This document shows positions 1 to 11,592 of a DNA stretch of 64,000 bases, in pieces. Where the stretch lies: positions 90,331,251-90,395,250 of the forward strand of contig CM037587.1 of assembly GCA_021018995.1 (NCBI GenBank). Direction: 5' to 3'. Made by a program: the position numbers and the translations under genes. The notes under the pieces are model-generated. The model was not told the DNA's origin and did no database searches. It worked only from the letters and a program-made list of their open reading frames with translations. Positions within the stretch are counted from its first letter, which is position 1. Each line of letters begins with the position of its first letter. This DNA comes from Chloranthus sessilifolius. Its lineage: Eukaryota; Streptophyta; Magnoliopsida; Chloranthales; Chloranthaceae.

Positions 1-134
1 TTCCTCTGGTCTTGGTAAGGCTTTCTCATTGGGATTTATACTGTAACCCACGTTCATCAGTAGATTGGTTATAAGACATCCAAATGGTAAGGCCAGCTTC
101 TTCATTTGGTATTTTTCTTAACCTAATTTGTTCC

Positions 135-860
135 TTAGGTCATGATGACTTCAAGAAGATATAAGGGTACATTGAACCAAAAGCAATTAGCCATAAGGTA
201 CAGTGCCTTGGCAAAGAGTGTTCTTCTCTGAGTTCCATGCCCGGTGGGGTGAATGGTCTTATGTATCAACACATCAAAGAAGTGAAGGGACAAACTCCTC
301 ACTTCCAAATCTTTTTTAAGGAAAAAGGACCTATCCTGTGGGGTTTTTCCTAGTAATTCTTTAGCCATATCAATGAAACAAGGGAGGGTCTCGGGTGGCA
401 TTCTCAACAGATTTGCCCCAGGGTTATCCTAGGATAATTGTGGTATTTCTAAAAGTGCATTCATAACCCTAGCCACCATTTCTTTCAAATTTTCAATCGG
501 AAGCCCATCAACGCTGGTGGAGAGGGTATGAGGCAATCCTTGGCTGCTTTTAGTCATATTTTTGTAAAATAGCCTCACCAATCTAGGATAGACTGGTGTG
601 ACTCCGGATTCTAGGAAATAGGTTAATCCAGTATCCTTGAAGTACTTAATAGCTTCTCCACTCATTTCTAATTTTTCTAAGGCTACGACATCCACTGCAA
701 TTTTAGTACCCACAATATGGTTTTTTATTGAAGGAGGAACCTTATCTGCTGTTATAGCAGAGGATGCTAGCCTTTTTCCTTTATCTACTTTCAAGCCCTT
801 TTCAGGGGCAGACACAAGATTTTTCTCGGTTGTGTCAATGGGACCTTTTCGGATAACCAC
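135..860 (-). pseudogene. Extra ORF downstream of gag (plant transposon-protein-like), frameshifted
   Basis: Two adjoining minus-strand frames, 429-860 (143 residues) and 135-407 (90 residues), look like one protein broken by a frameshift near 410-430. The first has a Lys-rich, low-complexity start, then a segment with VYPRLVRLFYKNM followed by a Val/Leu-rich stretch. The second has a KTIHPTGHGTQRRTLFAKAL segment followed by a hydrophobic NFPLYLL-like end (here NVPLYLLEVIM). This combination resembles the uncharacterised 'putative plant transposon protein' domain commonly found beside gag in plant gypsy-type elements. That family assignment is from memory of the family and is only moderately sure. 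Its function is unknown. It lies downstream of gag where pol would normally start. Confidence 0.5.
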
Positions 861-1669
861 CCCCTAAAGACTTAGTCTTCTTTTGAGGACGGTCTGTTGC
901 TTTTGATTTAGCCTTTTTGACAACAATCCGTATAATACGTTGAATAATTGAGATATTGTCTGAGGTATTACCTTCATCTTCTTCCTCTTCTTATCTCTGA
1001 CTTTTGCTTGTTTCATGCGTCATTCTTCCACTCATTTTTCTACAAAGATTAAAGTCGATACTATTAATTAAATTTAAAGTTCATAAATTTCTTTCAGAAA
1101 TCTTTTCATTTATCGATTAAAATCACCCCTTACCTTTTTCAAGATCGAAACCGTAATTTGTAATTGTAAAATAGATCTTGCGTAGGGACCTTCAATTTTA
1201 AACCACGGGAATAAGGGGTTGTAAGAAGATAAACGGTTAGATTGGGTGGAAGCACGGTTATGCTTGCGAATGATTTAAAAAAGAGAGGGAAGGTAGGAGA
1301 AGAATTTGGATGGTTTTTGAAAATTGGGTCGACATATCCTTTTTCACGAATATGTAGGCCCCGTCTTTAGTAATGACTTGCTAAGCCGGTCATTATTGAA
1401 TTTTAACCTAGAGTCGTAAGTTGATTCTTGGTTACTAGAAAAAAATTGCAATCGTTGCATTTTAAACTACGAACAATCGTAAATCCATACGATTGACCAC
1501 TTATATTCTACAGTAGGTACAACCTACGATTTATCGTTAAGTGAGATAGGTCGTAATATAATACCCAAAATAAATTTAAAAAAATAAAAAAAATGAAATA
1601 GTTTACATAATTTACACATGATGCTACGGATGAGTCGGTAGCGCGACAATCCATGAGGGTTTTTAAATT
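861..1669. other. Internal region of element A without a supported gene
   Basis: AT-rich sequence between the gag remnant and the downstream ORF. At about 1380-1560 it carries several copies of an ATCGTA/TACGAT word that also recurs in the LTR of the same element. The stretch at 1616-1660 resembles 13917-13960 just beyond the gag of element D, so the two elements share more than gag. Confidence 0.6.
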
Positions 1670-3012
1670 GGATTTTAGGGAGCAATTGTCTCCCTTAAGA
1701 AAGTTTGGCCTCTAGGATTGTTTACAGGCTGCATAAGTAATTGGCCACTTTCTCTCTTTTCCACCTGCGAAGCTTGTTGACCAATCTGGCTTTCTAACTT
1801 GGTGATGGACTAGGTATGTGAGTGGAGGGTCTGAGATAATTAAGCAAGTTGATGTAAATATTTTGAATGTTGGTGCGACTGCTGCTGCAAATCTTGAAGG
1901 ATTTGAACAATAGTAGCATCAGGCATATTGCTTCATGGTCCATTCTGGGGTTGTGTTGCCTAAAATTGTGGTCTCTGGTGGAAAACTTGGATCCGGGGAA
2001 ATCGGGGATGCGCAACTATTGGTGTTAGTTGTGCTTCTACAGTGGATCCATAATTGAATCTAAGATGATTCCTCCATGACGAATTATAGGAATTTCTATA
2101 TTCTCCCCTCTGAAAGGCCATGACTTGTTCTGTTTCCACCATTTCTGGGTATTGTGGCGCAGCAAGGGTCTCACTATATATGTAGGCCTGGCAATTAGAC
2201 TTGTTTGTCGCGGACCTCTCCAGAGTGTTAGGATTGGAGTTCATGAGTGCAGCAAAATCTGCTCAAGAGCTAGAACCTTGGCACTCATGTGGTCCTCAGT
2301 TTTCACTTTTTCTTTATTGATCTCGTAAACCCCTCCTCTTGCGAGGGGGGTATAATGAGCAATCTCCGAATCAGTCTGTAGCAAAGTTTGCTTTTGCTTT
2401 GAAGTATTAGCCAGTTTCTCAAATAAATTCCAGGTCTGCTGGCCATGAAGGCTCCTCCGCTTACAACATCTATTGTAGACTGGTTAGTCTCAGTTAATCC
2501 CTGGTAAAAACTTTTTGCTATAAACTAATTTGACACCTCATGATGAGGGCATTTTCATAGCAAATCCTTCATCTGTTACCAACTTTCCTGAAATAATTTT
2601 CCAGGCCTTTGCCTTAAGCCTTGAATCTCTTAGCGAATTTGGTTTGGTCTACCAACTGGAAAATATTCAGCCAAAAATTTGGACTATAAGGCCTCCCAAG
2701 TGGTTATACTCCTAGCAGGTAGTGAGACTAACCATGCCTTTGCCCTCTCTTTAAGAAAGAAAGGAAACAGACACAGTCTTATAGCTTTTATATTGTTCAT
2801 AGTCTGTAGCATTGTGCAAATTTCTATGAAGTCCCTCAAATGCTGGTAGGGATCTTCTCTATCAAGCCCATGAAAAGTTGGTAAAGTTTAAAGTGTGTGG
2901 AGCTTGATGTCATAGTTTTGACCTTCAGCCGCCTCTGGTATAATTATACACCATAGCTCAGTCAAAGCTAATGGGCTGAAATGTGCTTCGATTGAAAGTT
3001 CGTCAGCCATGG
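1670..3012 (-). pseudogene. gag: Gag remnant of element A
   Basis: Decayed gag (capsid/nucleocapsid) of a plant gypsy-type element, read right to left from the ATG at 3012. Recognisable pieces in order are an N-terminal MADELS segment, the capsid-core motif FHGLDREDPYQHLRDF, KERAKAWLVSLPARSITTW, a KCPHHE segment, and a distal segment with YNSSWRNHLRF. These match the order in the better-preserved gag at 13962-15447. An early stop lies near 2889, further stops and frameshifts follow, and the cysteine knuckle present in element D is not recognisable. No product is expected. Confidence 0.8.
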
Positions 3013-3391
3013 GTTGTGAATTTCTTGCAGAGGATCAGTTTGATGCGAGTCTGCGCAAGAAAGTTCGCTCAATTTCTAGGTCGTATTCGAAAGAGTCTAG
3101 TTTTCTAGACCGGGTATATGCATACACCAAAAAGTAAATCTTTTTGTGTTTAATATTTATATAATTTTTATTTTAGAAGTAGGGAGAGAAGACCAATCTA
3201 AGTCTCTGGCTTCTGTGATGGGGAGAAGTTGGAGACTCATAATTCACCGCTCCGAATAAACCTACAAAAGATTTAATAAGAGATCAAAGAAAAATAAAAA
3301 TATAAAGAAATATAAAAGAGAAAGATAAATATTAGTTTCTAAAAGAATAAAAATATTAGATAAAAATATGAAAGAATTAGATAAATCCACT

Positions 3392-3409
3392 TCCCCGATA
3401 GCGACGTCA
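3392..3409 (-). other. Primer binding site of element A (tRNA-Asp type, degenerate)
   Basis: The minus-strand reading TGACGTCGCTATCGGGGA differs at a few positions from the tRNA-Asp primer site TGGCGCCGTTGCCGGGGA. It sits six bases from the LTR end, the same spacing as in the two related elements at 15650-15667 and 59968-59985. Confidence 0.75.
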
Positions 3410-3415
3410 AAAACT

Positions 3416-5144
3416 TGACTTGTCTGTTATTATGTATTATAATTATAGTAAATTCAAGTGTTAACCTATTGCTACCACACAATGAAAATTATAGTACTAG
3501 CATTAAGATCGTTCCCACGAGAAAGTGATTTTCTAAGTTTTATCTATTTCTATCTTCTATTCAAATCCTTATTTTAAAAATATCTATTTATCTTTAAGAG
3601 TTCCTAATCTACTGGAGAAATATGAATAAAGAATAGTTTTCTAAACTAAAGTACATAAAAATAAATTCTATTCCACCTTCAGATTAAGGTCCTTAATCTC
3701 AATCTTTAGCTTTCGGATATCTATAAAAATAAATAGTACCGTTACACCATATTTCTAGTCTCCTAGTATTGGTCGTCAATCAAATCTAAGATCTTATCAA
3801 TACAGATTTAATCTAATCAACAATTAACCTAAAATTTGGGGGTTAATCAAACTCTAGCAAACTGAAGATGGGAAAATAAAAATCGTTACACTAATATGAA
3901 AATTCTAACCTAAGTCGTCAATTCAAATCAAAACTTGGAGATGTTTACAAAGCAAATAAATCTAAACTAGAAAGTGAATAAATATATCTTTCACCCCTCA
4001 GCTGCAGTCGTCAATTGCTCCAAAGGAAATTACATATATCTACAATAATCTTCAACATTTAATTGCAGTCGTCAAGAGCATTAATCAAACTCTAGCAAAC
4101 TGAAGATGGGAAAATAAAAATCGTTACACTAATATGAAAATTCTAACCTAAGTCGTCAATTCAAATCAAAACTTGGAGATGTTTACAAAGCAAATAAATC
4201 TAAACTAGAAAGTGAATAAATATATCTTTCACCCCTCAGCTGCAGTCGTCAATTGCTCCAAAGGAAATTACATATATCTACAATAATCTTCAGCATTTAA
4301 TTGCAGTCGTCAATTGCTCTTGAGAAATCTCTTATATCCAATCTACTCTAACTAGTATACACTACTTGATTGGAAGAAAATATAACCTCATGCGTCAATT
4401 GATGCTGAAATTCTTTGATGCTTATTCCTATGCCGAGCCCTCTTATTTATAGATCATAAGGGGTTGGTTTATGATAAAACTATTAAAAATAAAAGTATCC
4501 TAATATAACTCTAATTCCTAATTTTATCTTTCCTTGCTTCCTTTAGTTGATGAACTTCTAAAGTGTTCTTTACTGAACAGCAGCAAAGTCCTTCGGAATA
4601 TCAATCTTTATTAATCTTCTCAGATCCGTGATCTGCAGAACTTTTAACTATAGGAGTCTTCTAATTCTGGATATGGCGGTGACAATTTTCACTCACGTGA
4701 TCAGCAACAGCAACAAGGAGGAGAGTTTTAGATAATCGTTCTTTTTCTAAAAAATTGTTAATCATGATTTTCTATTTTCATAGCTTCTTTCTAGAGAATT
4801 GTTAATTACGACTTTCTATTTTTCATAGCTTCCTCATAGTTGACGATTTTCTGAATTATGCTTTATCGCTTTTCTCCTTTTGTCTCTTTTAAAGAATCGT
4901 CTCTTTTTGTCTCTTTTGAAGAATCGTAAATTACGATTTTCTAACTTTCAGTAGCGGCAAATCGTCTTTTTTGCTCGGTCGTCTTTCTTATTGCTTTTTG
5001 AGTTTATTTTGATAAAGATTAATATTTAGGCCCTAATTTACTGCTTATCTCTAATATCTGCACATCAGTAACTCGTTAGTAGTAAACTATAGTCTAGCAT
5101 CACTAAGTTAAGGGTGATAAAATGATAAATTATGTGACTGACCA
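3416..5144 (-). repeat. 5' LTR of element A
   Basis: In minus orientation the LTR begins TGGTCAGTCACAT and ends CAAGTCA next to the primer site. Its first several hundred bases align by eye with the LTR at 58523-59961. Its length of 1,729 bp is inflated by a perfect-looking 238-bp internal tandem duplication (3843-4318). Between about 4735 and 4940 it carries scattered AATCGTAA/TTACGATT words. Confidence 0.8.
3843..4318. repeat. Two-copy 238-bp tandem duplication inside the LTR
   Basis: Units 3843-4080 and 4081-4318 are almost identical; I see one difference near the end of the unit (cttcaacat versus cttcagcat). Such near-identity in an otherwise decayed LTR points to a recent duplication. 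Confidence 0.95.
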
Positions 5145-5164
5145 AGATGTTTTATAAGATCTGG

Positions 5165-5640
5165 AATGAAGTTGGACCTGAGCATGGGATGACCATGCAT
5201 GTGATTTTCACACACATGCAAGGCCATCCAATGGTCCCAAATGACCTAGAAAGTCAAACTATGTCATTTTATGGTATAGCTTGAATATTTGGTATTTTTT
5301 AGAGTATAAAATGGTATTTTGATATGAGTTTTTAAACGTTCTGCAATGAGCTATGGACCTGCGCCAAATAGTGTCATGCATGTGATCTTGGTACACATGC
5401 AAGGCCATCTAATGGCTTAGATTGACCAAGAAGGTCAAACTAGGTCAATTTGAAAGATTAGCTTAGAAATGCTATGTTTTTTTATAAATGAAATGGGCTT
5501 TGATACATATATTTTCTGTTATTCTATACTGATACATGGACATGAGCCAAATGGTGCCATACATGTGATCTTGATACACATGCAAGGCCATCTAATGGCT
5601 TAGATTGACCTTGAAGGTCAAAATTTAAAAAATTAGTATA
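5165..5640. repeat. Three-copy tandem repeat of about 182 bp
   Basis: The anchor CATGCATGTGAT recurs at 5194, 5375 and 5558 (last copy with one change), giving periods of 181 and 183. Each unit contains a GGACCTG...CC start, the anchor, then ACACATGCAAGGCCATCTAATGG-like sequence and an AT-rich tail. Copies 2 and 3 are more alike than copy 1. Only three units are present. Confidence 0.9.
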
Positions 5641-8480
5641 TTCTTGAAATTTTTTATCATGCCATGAATTTAAGGATGTAGTTGAATGATATAGACACAG
5701 TAGATTAAGTTTATGAAATTTTTATTTCTGTGGTTCATTATTTTTCTCACGGAGCTCTAGGTCAAAGATTGATAAAAAATACATCTTTTGCTATGAATAG
5801 TATAGAAATGATAAATGATGATTATTAGCATAGTTTAACCCTAGAAATTATGTTGTGATATTTGATGCATTTTGATAGATTATTCATGAATGACTTCAGA
5901 TGTTTAGTTATCAAGAAATGATTTGATCATGCTTATAATGTATAGTTATAGATTGTCTAATATTTAGAATAACTATATGCGATGTAGTGTAGATTTTTTG
6001 CCTAATGTTTATTGAATTAGGATAGGATTTTGAAGAAGATCTAATGGCTGGACATGGACACATTTATATGGCCATTTCTCATAAATATAATTCATTTATA
6101 GATTATGATAATTGTCTAATCGGGTAATGCCGATTGATCGTCTTAAAACTTGCTCGTTTTGCTAGGATTTTCTCGATAAAGAACCCTAAAACTTGTTTGT
6201 TTTCAACCATGGAATTTGATCTCTTGAATGATTAGACAATGTTAGGAATCTAAAAAATTATATGTTTGACCCTTGACTTTGATTATGGGCATATCAATGG
6301 TAATAGATGCATGGATAGGATTAGACGTATGGTTAGGCTATACGTGACATAAGAAATAAACTTTAGAAGTTCGTCAAATGAGGATTTTTAAATGGGATTT
6401 TTGTATAAAGGATTTTCAAAAAGAAAATGAATTTTGAAAATATAAATATGCATGATACAGTAAGGTTCGATCGGATGGCTCCTAAAGTCCGAATCAATAA
6501 TTTTAGAAAAATTTATAACGGCAACTAGGAAAGTATCGGTAACCGATAAGCGCTAATTAAATAGATAAGATGACCTGAAACTTGATCCTAATGAACCTAG
6601 GATTATCTTGGGAATTTTTCGGTCCGAGACCTGATAATATGTGGCATTCGATGGACCAGTAGTTGGACCCCATCTAATGCCCAAGTCTGTGGACCTTGTA
6701 GCCCATAGAAAATCAGTCCCGGAACAGTGCACAGAATAAATATAAAATTTTTGAAAAGTGCTTTAATGAGTTCTTGACTTCCGGTTAAAATTTCAAACCC
6801 GAACCCTTTACGATTTGAAAGTTACGGCACCCGAAACGCAATGCAATGAATCTTTCCTATTACACCCAAAAATAGAGGTGTAATAGGCTTTGGTTTCTGA
6901 GCCCGAAAAAGTATCAGGAAAATCTAGGATTAATTAGGTGTTGACTTTAATATGCCCCTAACTCCCGGGAAATATTTCACCCCTCAATTCGATTGGAATT
7001 GACGGCAGGAAAATCGGCAAAATTGCAGCCCGAAAGTTTGGCAAATGGCACATAGCCAGAAACCAGATCCGACCTTCGATTAGATGGACCTGATTACGTC
7101 CTGATCCGTTGACCTTTGACCCATAAAATATAAAGTAAAAGTTAGGTAACTCGCAGATCTTTCCAGACAGCCGATCAGTGCTCGATTCCTTGTCGGAGTT
7201 CAAAGTTATGGACCTGACACCGAGCCCAATAAATGTGGCCCAAAACCCTGATAAAATAAAATAAATCTCAGTGATCTCTCTACCAAGATCAACCATGATC
7301 TTAGTTTTCAATGCCACCACCTAAAAAAGATGCTCTCATCAGTACTCTTGCCCACAACTTTAAAATCATTTGAAAATTCGATCGGAATCGAAAATAGCGA
7401 CCGATTTACTATAGGTAGTCTGCCACTTCTTTGGAAAAATCGAATATATAGAATAAAAACCTAATACTCGGACCTTAACCTGAGTCCCATGACTAAATTG
7501 AAAGGCCGAAACACATGGTCAACATGATCCCAACCTGTGATAAAGACCCATGTGATTTTGATTAACCTAGTCAAAGGACCCGATCAAATTCTTTGACGGC
7601 CCAATGAGGCCCAAAATCCTAAACTTTCGTAAATAGGATTGATAAGATTGACAAGAGCCTAGTTTAAGGACCCATCCCATAGCTCGATAAAATTGATTAC
7701 AAGCCTGGCTTAATACATATGGATTGAGGCCCATGAGAACTAGACACCCCTGGCCCAGACCCTGAGAAGGTCCGTATATTTAGTTGTATATCTAGTAAAA
7801 GCCCGAATCACCTAGGTAATGGACCCGTTGGATCCTTTTGAACCTATACTCCATTGGACCCATAACCTATTGAACCCGTTGGACCCCTTGGACCTATAAA
7901 CCATTGAACCACCCATAATTCGTTGCAGCCGTAACCCATACCCAAAAGTATAACATAAGTAAGGTGATTGACCCTCGATTAAACAATCAGATAGTGAGAG
8001 TTAATAAACATGATAAGTACATAATAAGTACATGATAAGTACATGATAGATAGTGAGATGTTGAACATGATATATGATGGATAGTGACATGTTACACATA
8101 ATAGATACATGACATGATAGTAATATGACCTGACATAATAGGAATACTATTATGTTTGAAAACGAAATGACAGTAATATGATCTGATATGACAGTAATAT
8201 AATCTGATATGATATGATTTTATATAATAGTAATATGATCTGATATGATAGTATATGATATGATCTGATGTGACAATAAATGGTATGATATGATATGAAT
8301 ATGATAGAAGGCTGAAATGCTTGAAAAGAAATGTCTGATAATGACATGTTTGATTATAAGATGGAATCTTGAAACTGTTTAAAATATAGTACATGTATAT
8401 AGAATACAAAATTTTGAATACAATACAAGAAAAATGCATAAATGTAAATGAATACAAGAAATGTATATAAATACAAAAAG
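5641..8480. other. Unassigned repetitive DNA
   Basis: No gene is supported. From about 6440 to 7930 the base composition and repeated GGACC/CCCGAACC words resemble the inside of a long gypsy LTR, but I could not find its ends. At 7790-7910 a CCGTTGGACCC/CATTGGACC word recurs. From 7980 to 8340 there is an AT-rich tract of ATGATA, ATGATCTG and ACATGATAAGT words. Open frames on the minus strand here are by-products of that tract. Confidence 0.5.
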
Positions 8481-8486
8481 GTAATT

Positions 8487-8765
8487 TGAATATCTAAAAC
8501 TCTGAACCCGAAAGGGAAAATTTAAGTATCTGAAACTCTAGACCCGTAATGGTATTTGAATATTTAAATCTGGACCCAAAATGGAAATTTGAATATCTGA
8601 AACTCTGAACTCGAAATGAGAATTTTAAATGTCTGAAACTCTGGACCCAAAATGGATATTTGAATATTTGAATCTGAACCTGAAATGATTATATTTGAAT
8701 ATTGAAACTCTGAATCCAAAATGAATATTTGACTGTTTGTATCTAAATCCAAATGAGGATCTGAA
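8487..8765. repeat. Degenerate minisatellite, about 35 bp, seven to eight copies
   Basis: Units of the form TATCTGAAACTCTGGACCC plus AAAATGGATATTTGAA repeat with substitutions and one- to three-base indels. The open frame on the minus strand (8564-8752) is produced by the repeat and is not a gene. Confidence 0.85.
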
Positions 8766-10045
8766 AGTATACTTGATTATGAAAATTATGAATGTAGTGA
8801 ATTTTGAATATTAATTACTTAATAACAAATTCTGAAACCTTGAAAGTAGAAAGATGATACCATTCTGATATGTTCTGGCCTCACATAGGTGATCACTGTT
8901 CTCACTAACAGACTTGTATAAGCATCTTGTATTTAAAAGAATTCTAAAATGTTAGCTAAGGATCGGGTCTAGTTAGACCAATAGGGTCATTGATCATTGC
9001 CTTAATTGGCTAAACGGCGGAGAGTGTTGACCTTTGTCTGCGCAATATTGGCATCTGAATTCAGAATCTGGACCATGATTGATGTTTGGTAGCAACACTG
9101 AATTAATTAAAAGATCCTAATAATTAACTCACATTTCATAAAAATTAATAATAAATAACTAATCTCTAAAACAATTAAAATTACGCTTAATCATATTAGC
9201 CGAATCTTGAAGAAATTATAACTTATACCTAATGATATTATTATAATTCTTTTCTCTTCATATTATGGTTATAGATAATCTGTAGATTATAATCTTGTAC
9301 TTAGCTCTTAAATCATATTGTTTCCTACTTAGTGATAAATTGAATATCATTGAGCTGCTATTATCTCTATAAATGTTTACTTGTGTATTAATTAGCATCA
9401 GTTGTATTTCATATAGTTAAAATTTTTGCTTGATAAGTAGTTATATTCACAACTGCTGGAAACCTCACTTGCACATGCACCTATGGACTATCAGTATACT
9501 ATTTGTACTAGAAATCTATGACGATGGTAACTAAGATTTTATTGAGCTTTATCGCTTACAGTCAATTTATGACCCAAAAATTTCAAAGGCCAGTTAGCAA
9601 CCACCCAGCCAGGATTGAGGAAGCTGGATACGGAAGGATCTAGGAGCGACAACCAAGCTGATAATTTTAAAGCTCCTTTTGTCTATAGAGCTACCAACAC
9701 ACGCACTTGGTTTTTGAAGGATCTTTCCTTCCTGTTTTCTTTTTGTTTATTTTAAGTCCATTACTTTTGAATATTGGTTACAATTTTACAATTGGGCTTG
9801 TATGAACATCGTACTTTTAAAGGTTTACTTTACAAATTAGGCTTTTAAAGTATTGCCCTATTTCTTTACCCGTTGAAAATCATTTTTGATCAATTCGTAA
9901 TCCTGAATATGCCCGCCAGGTTAACGAAATTGGGAAGTTAAACCAATGGCATTTAACTAAAGTTTTTGTGACCACTTTGATAAAAGAAAATAACTCTTTT
10001 TGCACTTAAAGGCATTTTAAATATGTATATATGGCAAATTATATG
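8766..10045. other. AT-rich intergenic stretch
   Basis: I see no coding, RNA or clear repeat signal. The last bases, 10041-10045 (ATATG), form the left target duplication of element D. Confidence 0.6.
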
Positions 10046-11592
10046 TGATCGTCTTAAAATATGACCTTACTAGTGTACAAGTCCGAATGTACTACGGCAA
10101 GTACAAGGGTGTCGAACTACAAGGATTTGTTGTTTATCTTTTATTTAATTTTATTTTACGAAGAATCTTGTAGTATTAGATTTCCTAAATTATTCTAAAA
10201 TAAATCTACATAGTTTTGAGAATAAGGAAGGACAAAGCGAACTGAAACCCCTCTTGGATTCCATATTCGTACATAATAAATCATATTTATTTTCTATTGT
10301 GAATCCCAGGTACCCCCGCTCCTGGCTACAAGCTCAGTCACATCATATATGAATTAGATAGATCTAATCACGAGTTAGATAAACTTAATCATCAAAGAAT
10401 CATTGCATGAACCAATAAAACTATCCTACAAGGCCTAGTCCGTCAGTGAATATCCTATCTAGACTAACCCCAATCCCTACAAGGCTACTGGAATTAAACT
10501 AAATAAGATTGCAGCGTTACCATCATGTTTTCAATCTTAGTCAGAACCTCGAACATGCAATCGTACCAATAATGGAATTCACAAACAGAAAAAGGAAAAA
10601 AAAATATATTAAAATACTTATCCATAATTTACAAGAGATCCAACCCGAAGCTTTAAGCACGCATTGACTCAGTGACCTTCATCATCGTTGATGCAGGTTC
10701 TGATCGATGATTACATCCAATATCCTTCCATCCCAGAATTATTCATAACCCTAAACTACAAAAACTCATGTCAGTGCCCTCTAGAAAAGTTCCGGCGTGC
10801 GAGTCTCCTAAACCCTAATCCTAGGGTCCTTATTTATAGATTTACAAGGCCCTAGAACAAATATACACAACAAGAAATCTCTAGATCCTAAAAAACCTCC
10901 AAAGAAGATTAATCTGGAAGGAATCCACACCGATTTGGAGTTATCCAGCTTGTTGAAGAGATTCTCGGAGAAGATCTCAGCGTTTGAAGATATCTACAAC
11001 TGTGTGCAGGCCCTGATTTTCGCTTAGAAACGTTGTTTGAACCAGTCAGGATTGGAGAACTGACCGGCCGACTTCAGTTTTCTTCTCCAAGTAGAAGACA
11101 ACCCTCAAAGCTTCATCTTTCTTTTATTTTCCTGGCCGGCCGAATCAGGTTGAACCGATCAAGTAATTCCTCTGAGATTCATTCATTCTGTTTGCTCTTT
11201 TCTCGACCAGTCAACTGCGTCCTGACCGGTCTCTTCTTGTATTTCTGAAGCTTCTGATGTTTTGACTGGTCGAGTTTGGCGCATCATCCACTCCATTTTC
11301 ACTCTATTCTCTTCCTCTGCTTCACTCCTCTGCTGCGATAAGTTGATCGATCAAATTTATAGTTTCGACCGGTCCATTTGACCTTTGAGATACTCCTTTC
11401 AGTTGCATCTCCTTGGATTCTTACCGTTTGCTTGGGTTTCTTCCTAACTTTGCTCTTTTAACCTTTTTAGCATTTAAGCTGCTTTTACACCTATTGAAAC
11501 ACAACATGAACTAAAAGCACACCTTAGTGGTTAAGTGAGGATTAACTAAGTCGAGATTCAAGGATAAATTGTACAACTTTTGAGTCCGATCA
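10046..11592 (-). repeat. 3' LTR of element D
   Basis: 1,547 bp, aligning with 15674-17213 over its whole length with scattered substitutions. Between about 11030 and 11390 it carries many GACCGGTC-related words (for example 11224-11231). The short plus-strand frame at 11033-11248 lies inside this tract and is not a gene. Confidence 0.92.

Larger units (their letters stand above)
1..5144 (-). mobile_element. Gypsy-type LTR element A, cut by the window edge
   Basis: Minus-strand LTR retrotransposon. Reading leftward from the right edge: 5' LTR (3416-5144), a six-base spacer, a degenerate tRNA-Asp-type primer binding site (3392-3409), a gag remnant (about 1670-3012) and a second broken reading frame (135-860). 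The 3' LTR lies outside the window. Order, primer type and gag sequence place it in the Ty3/gypsy superfamily. No protease, reverse transcriptase or integrase is visible between gag and the window edge, where pol would be expected to begin, so it may be non-autonomous. The LTR is of the same family as that of the plus-strand element at 58523-64000. Confidence 0.85.

Noticed and set aside
8092-8457. 121-codon minus-strand ORF
   Set aside because: Produced by an AT-rich ATGATA/ATCTG repeat tract; no domain and biased Tyr/Ile/Ser composition.
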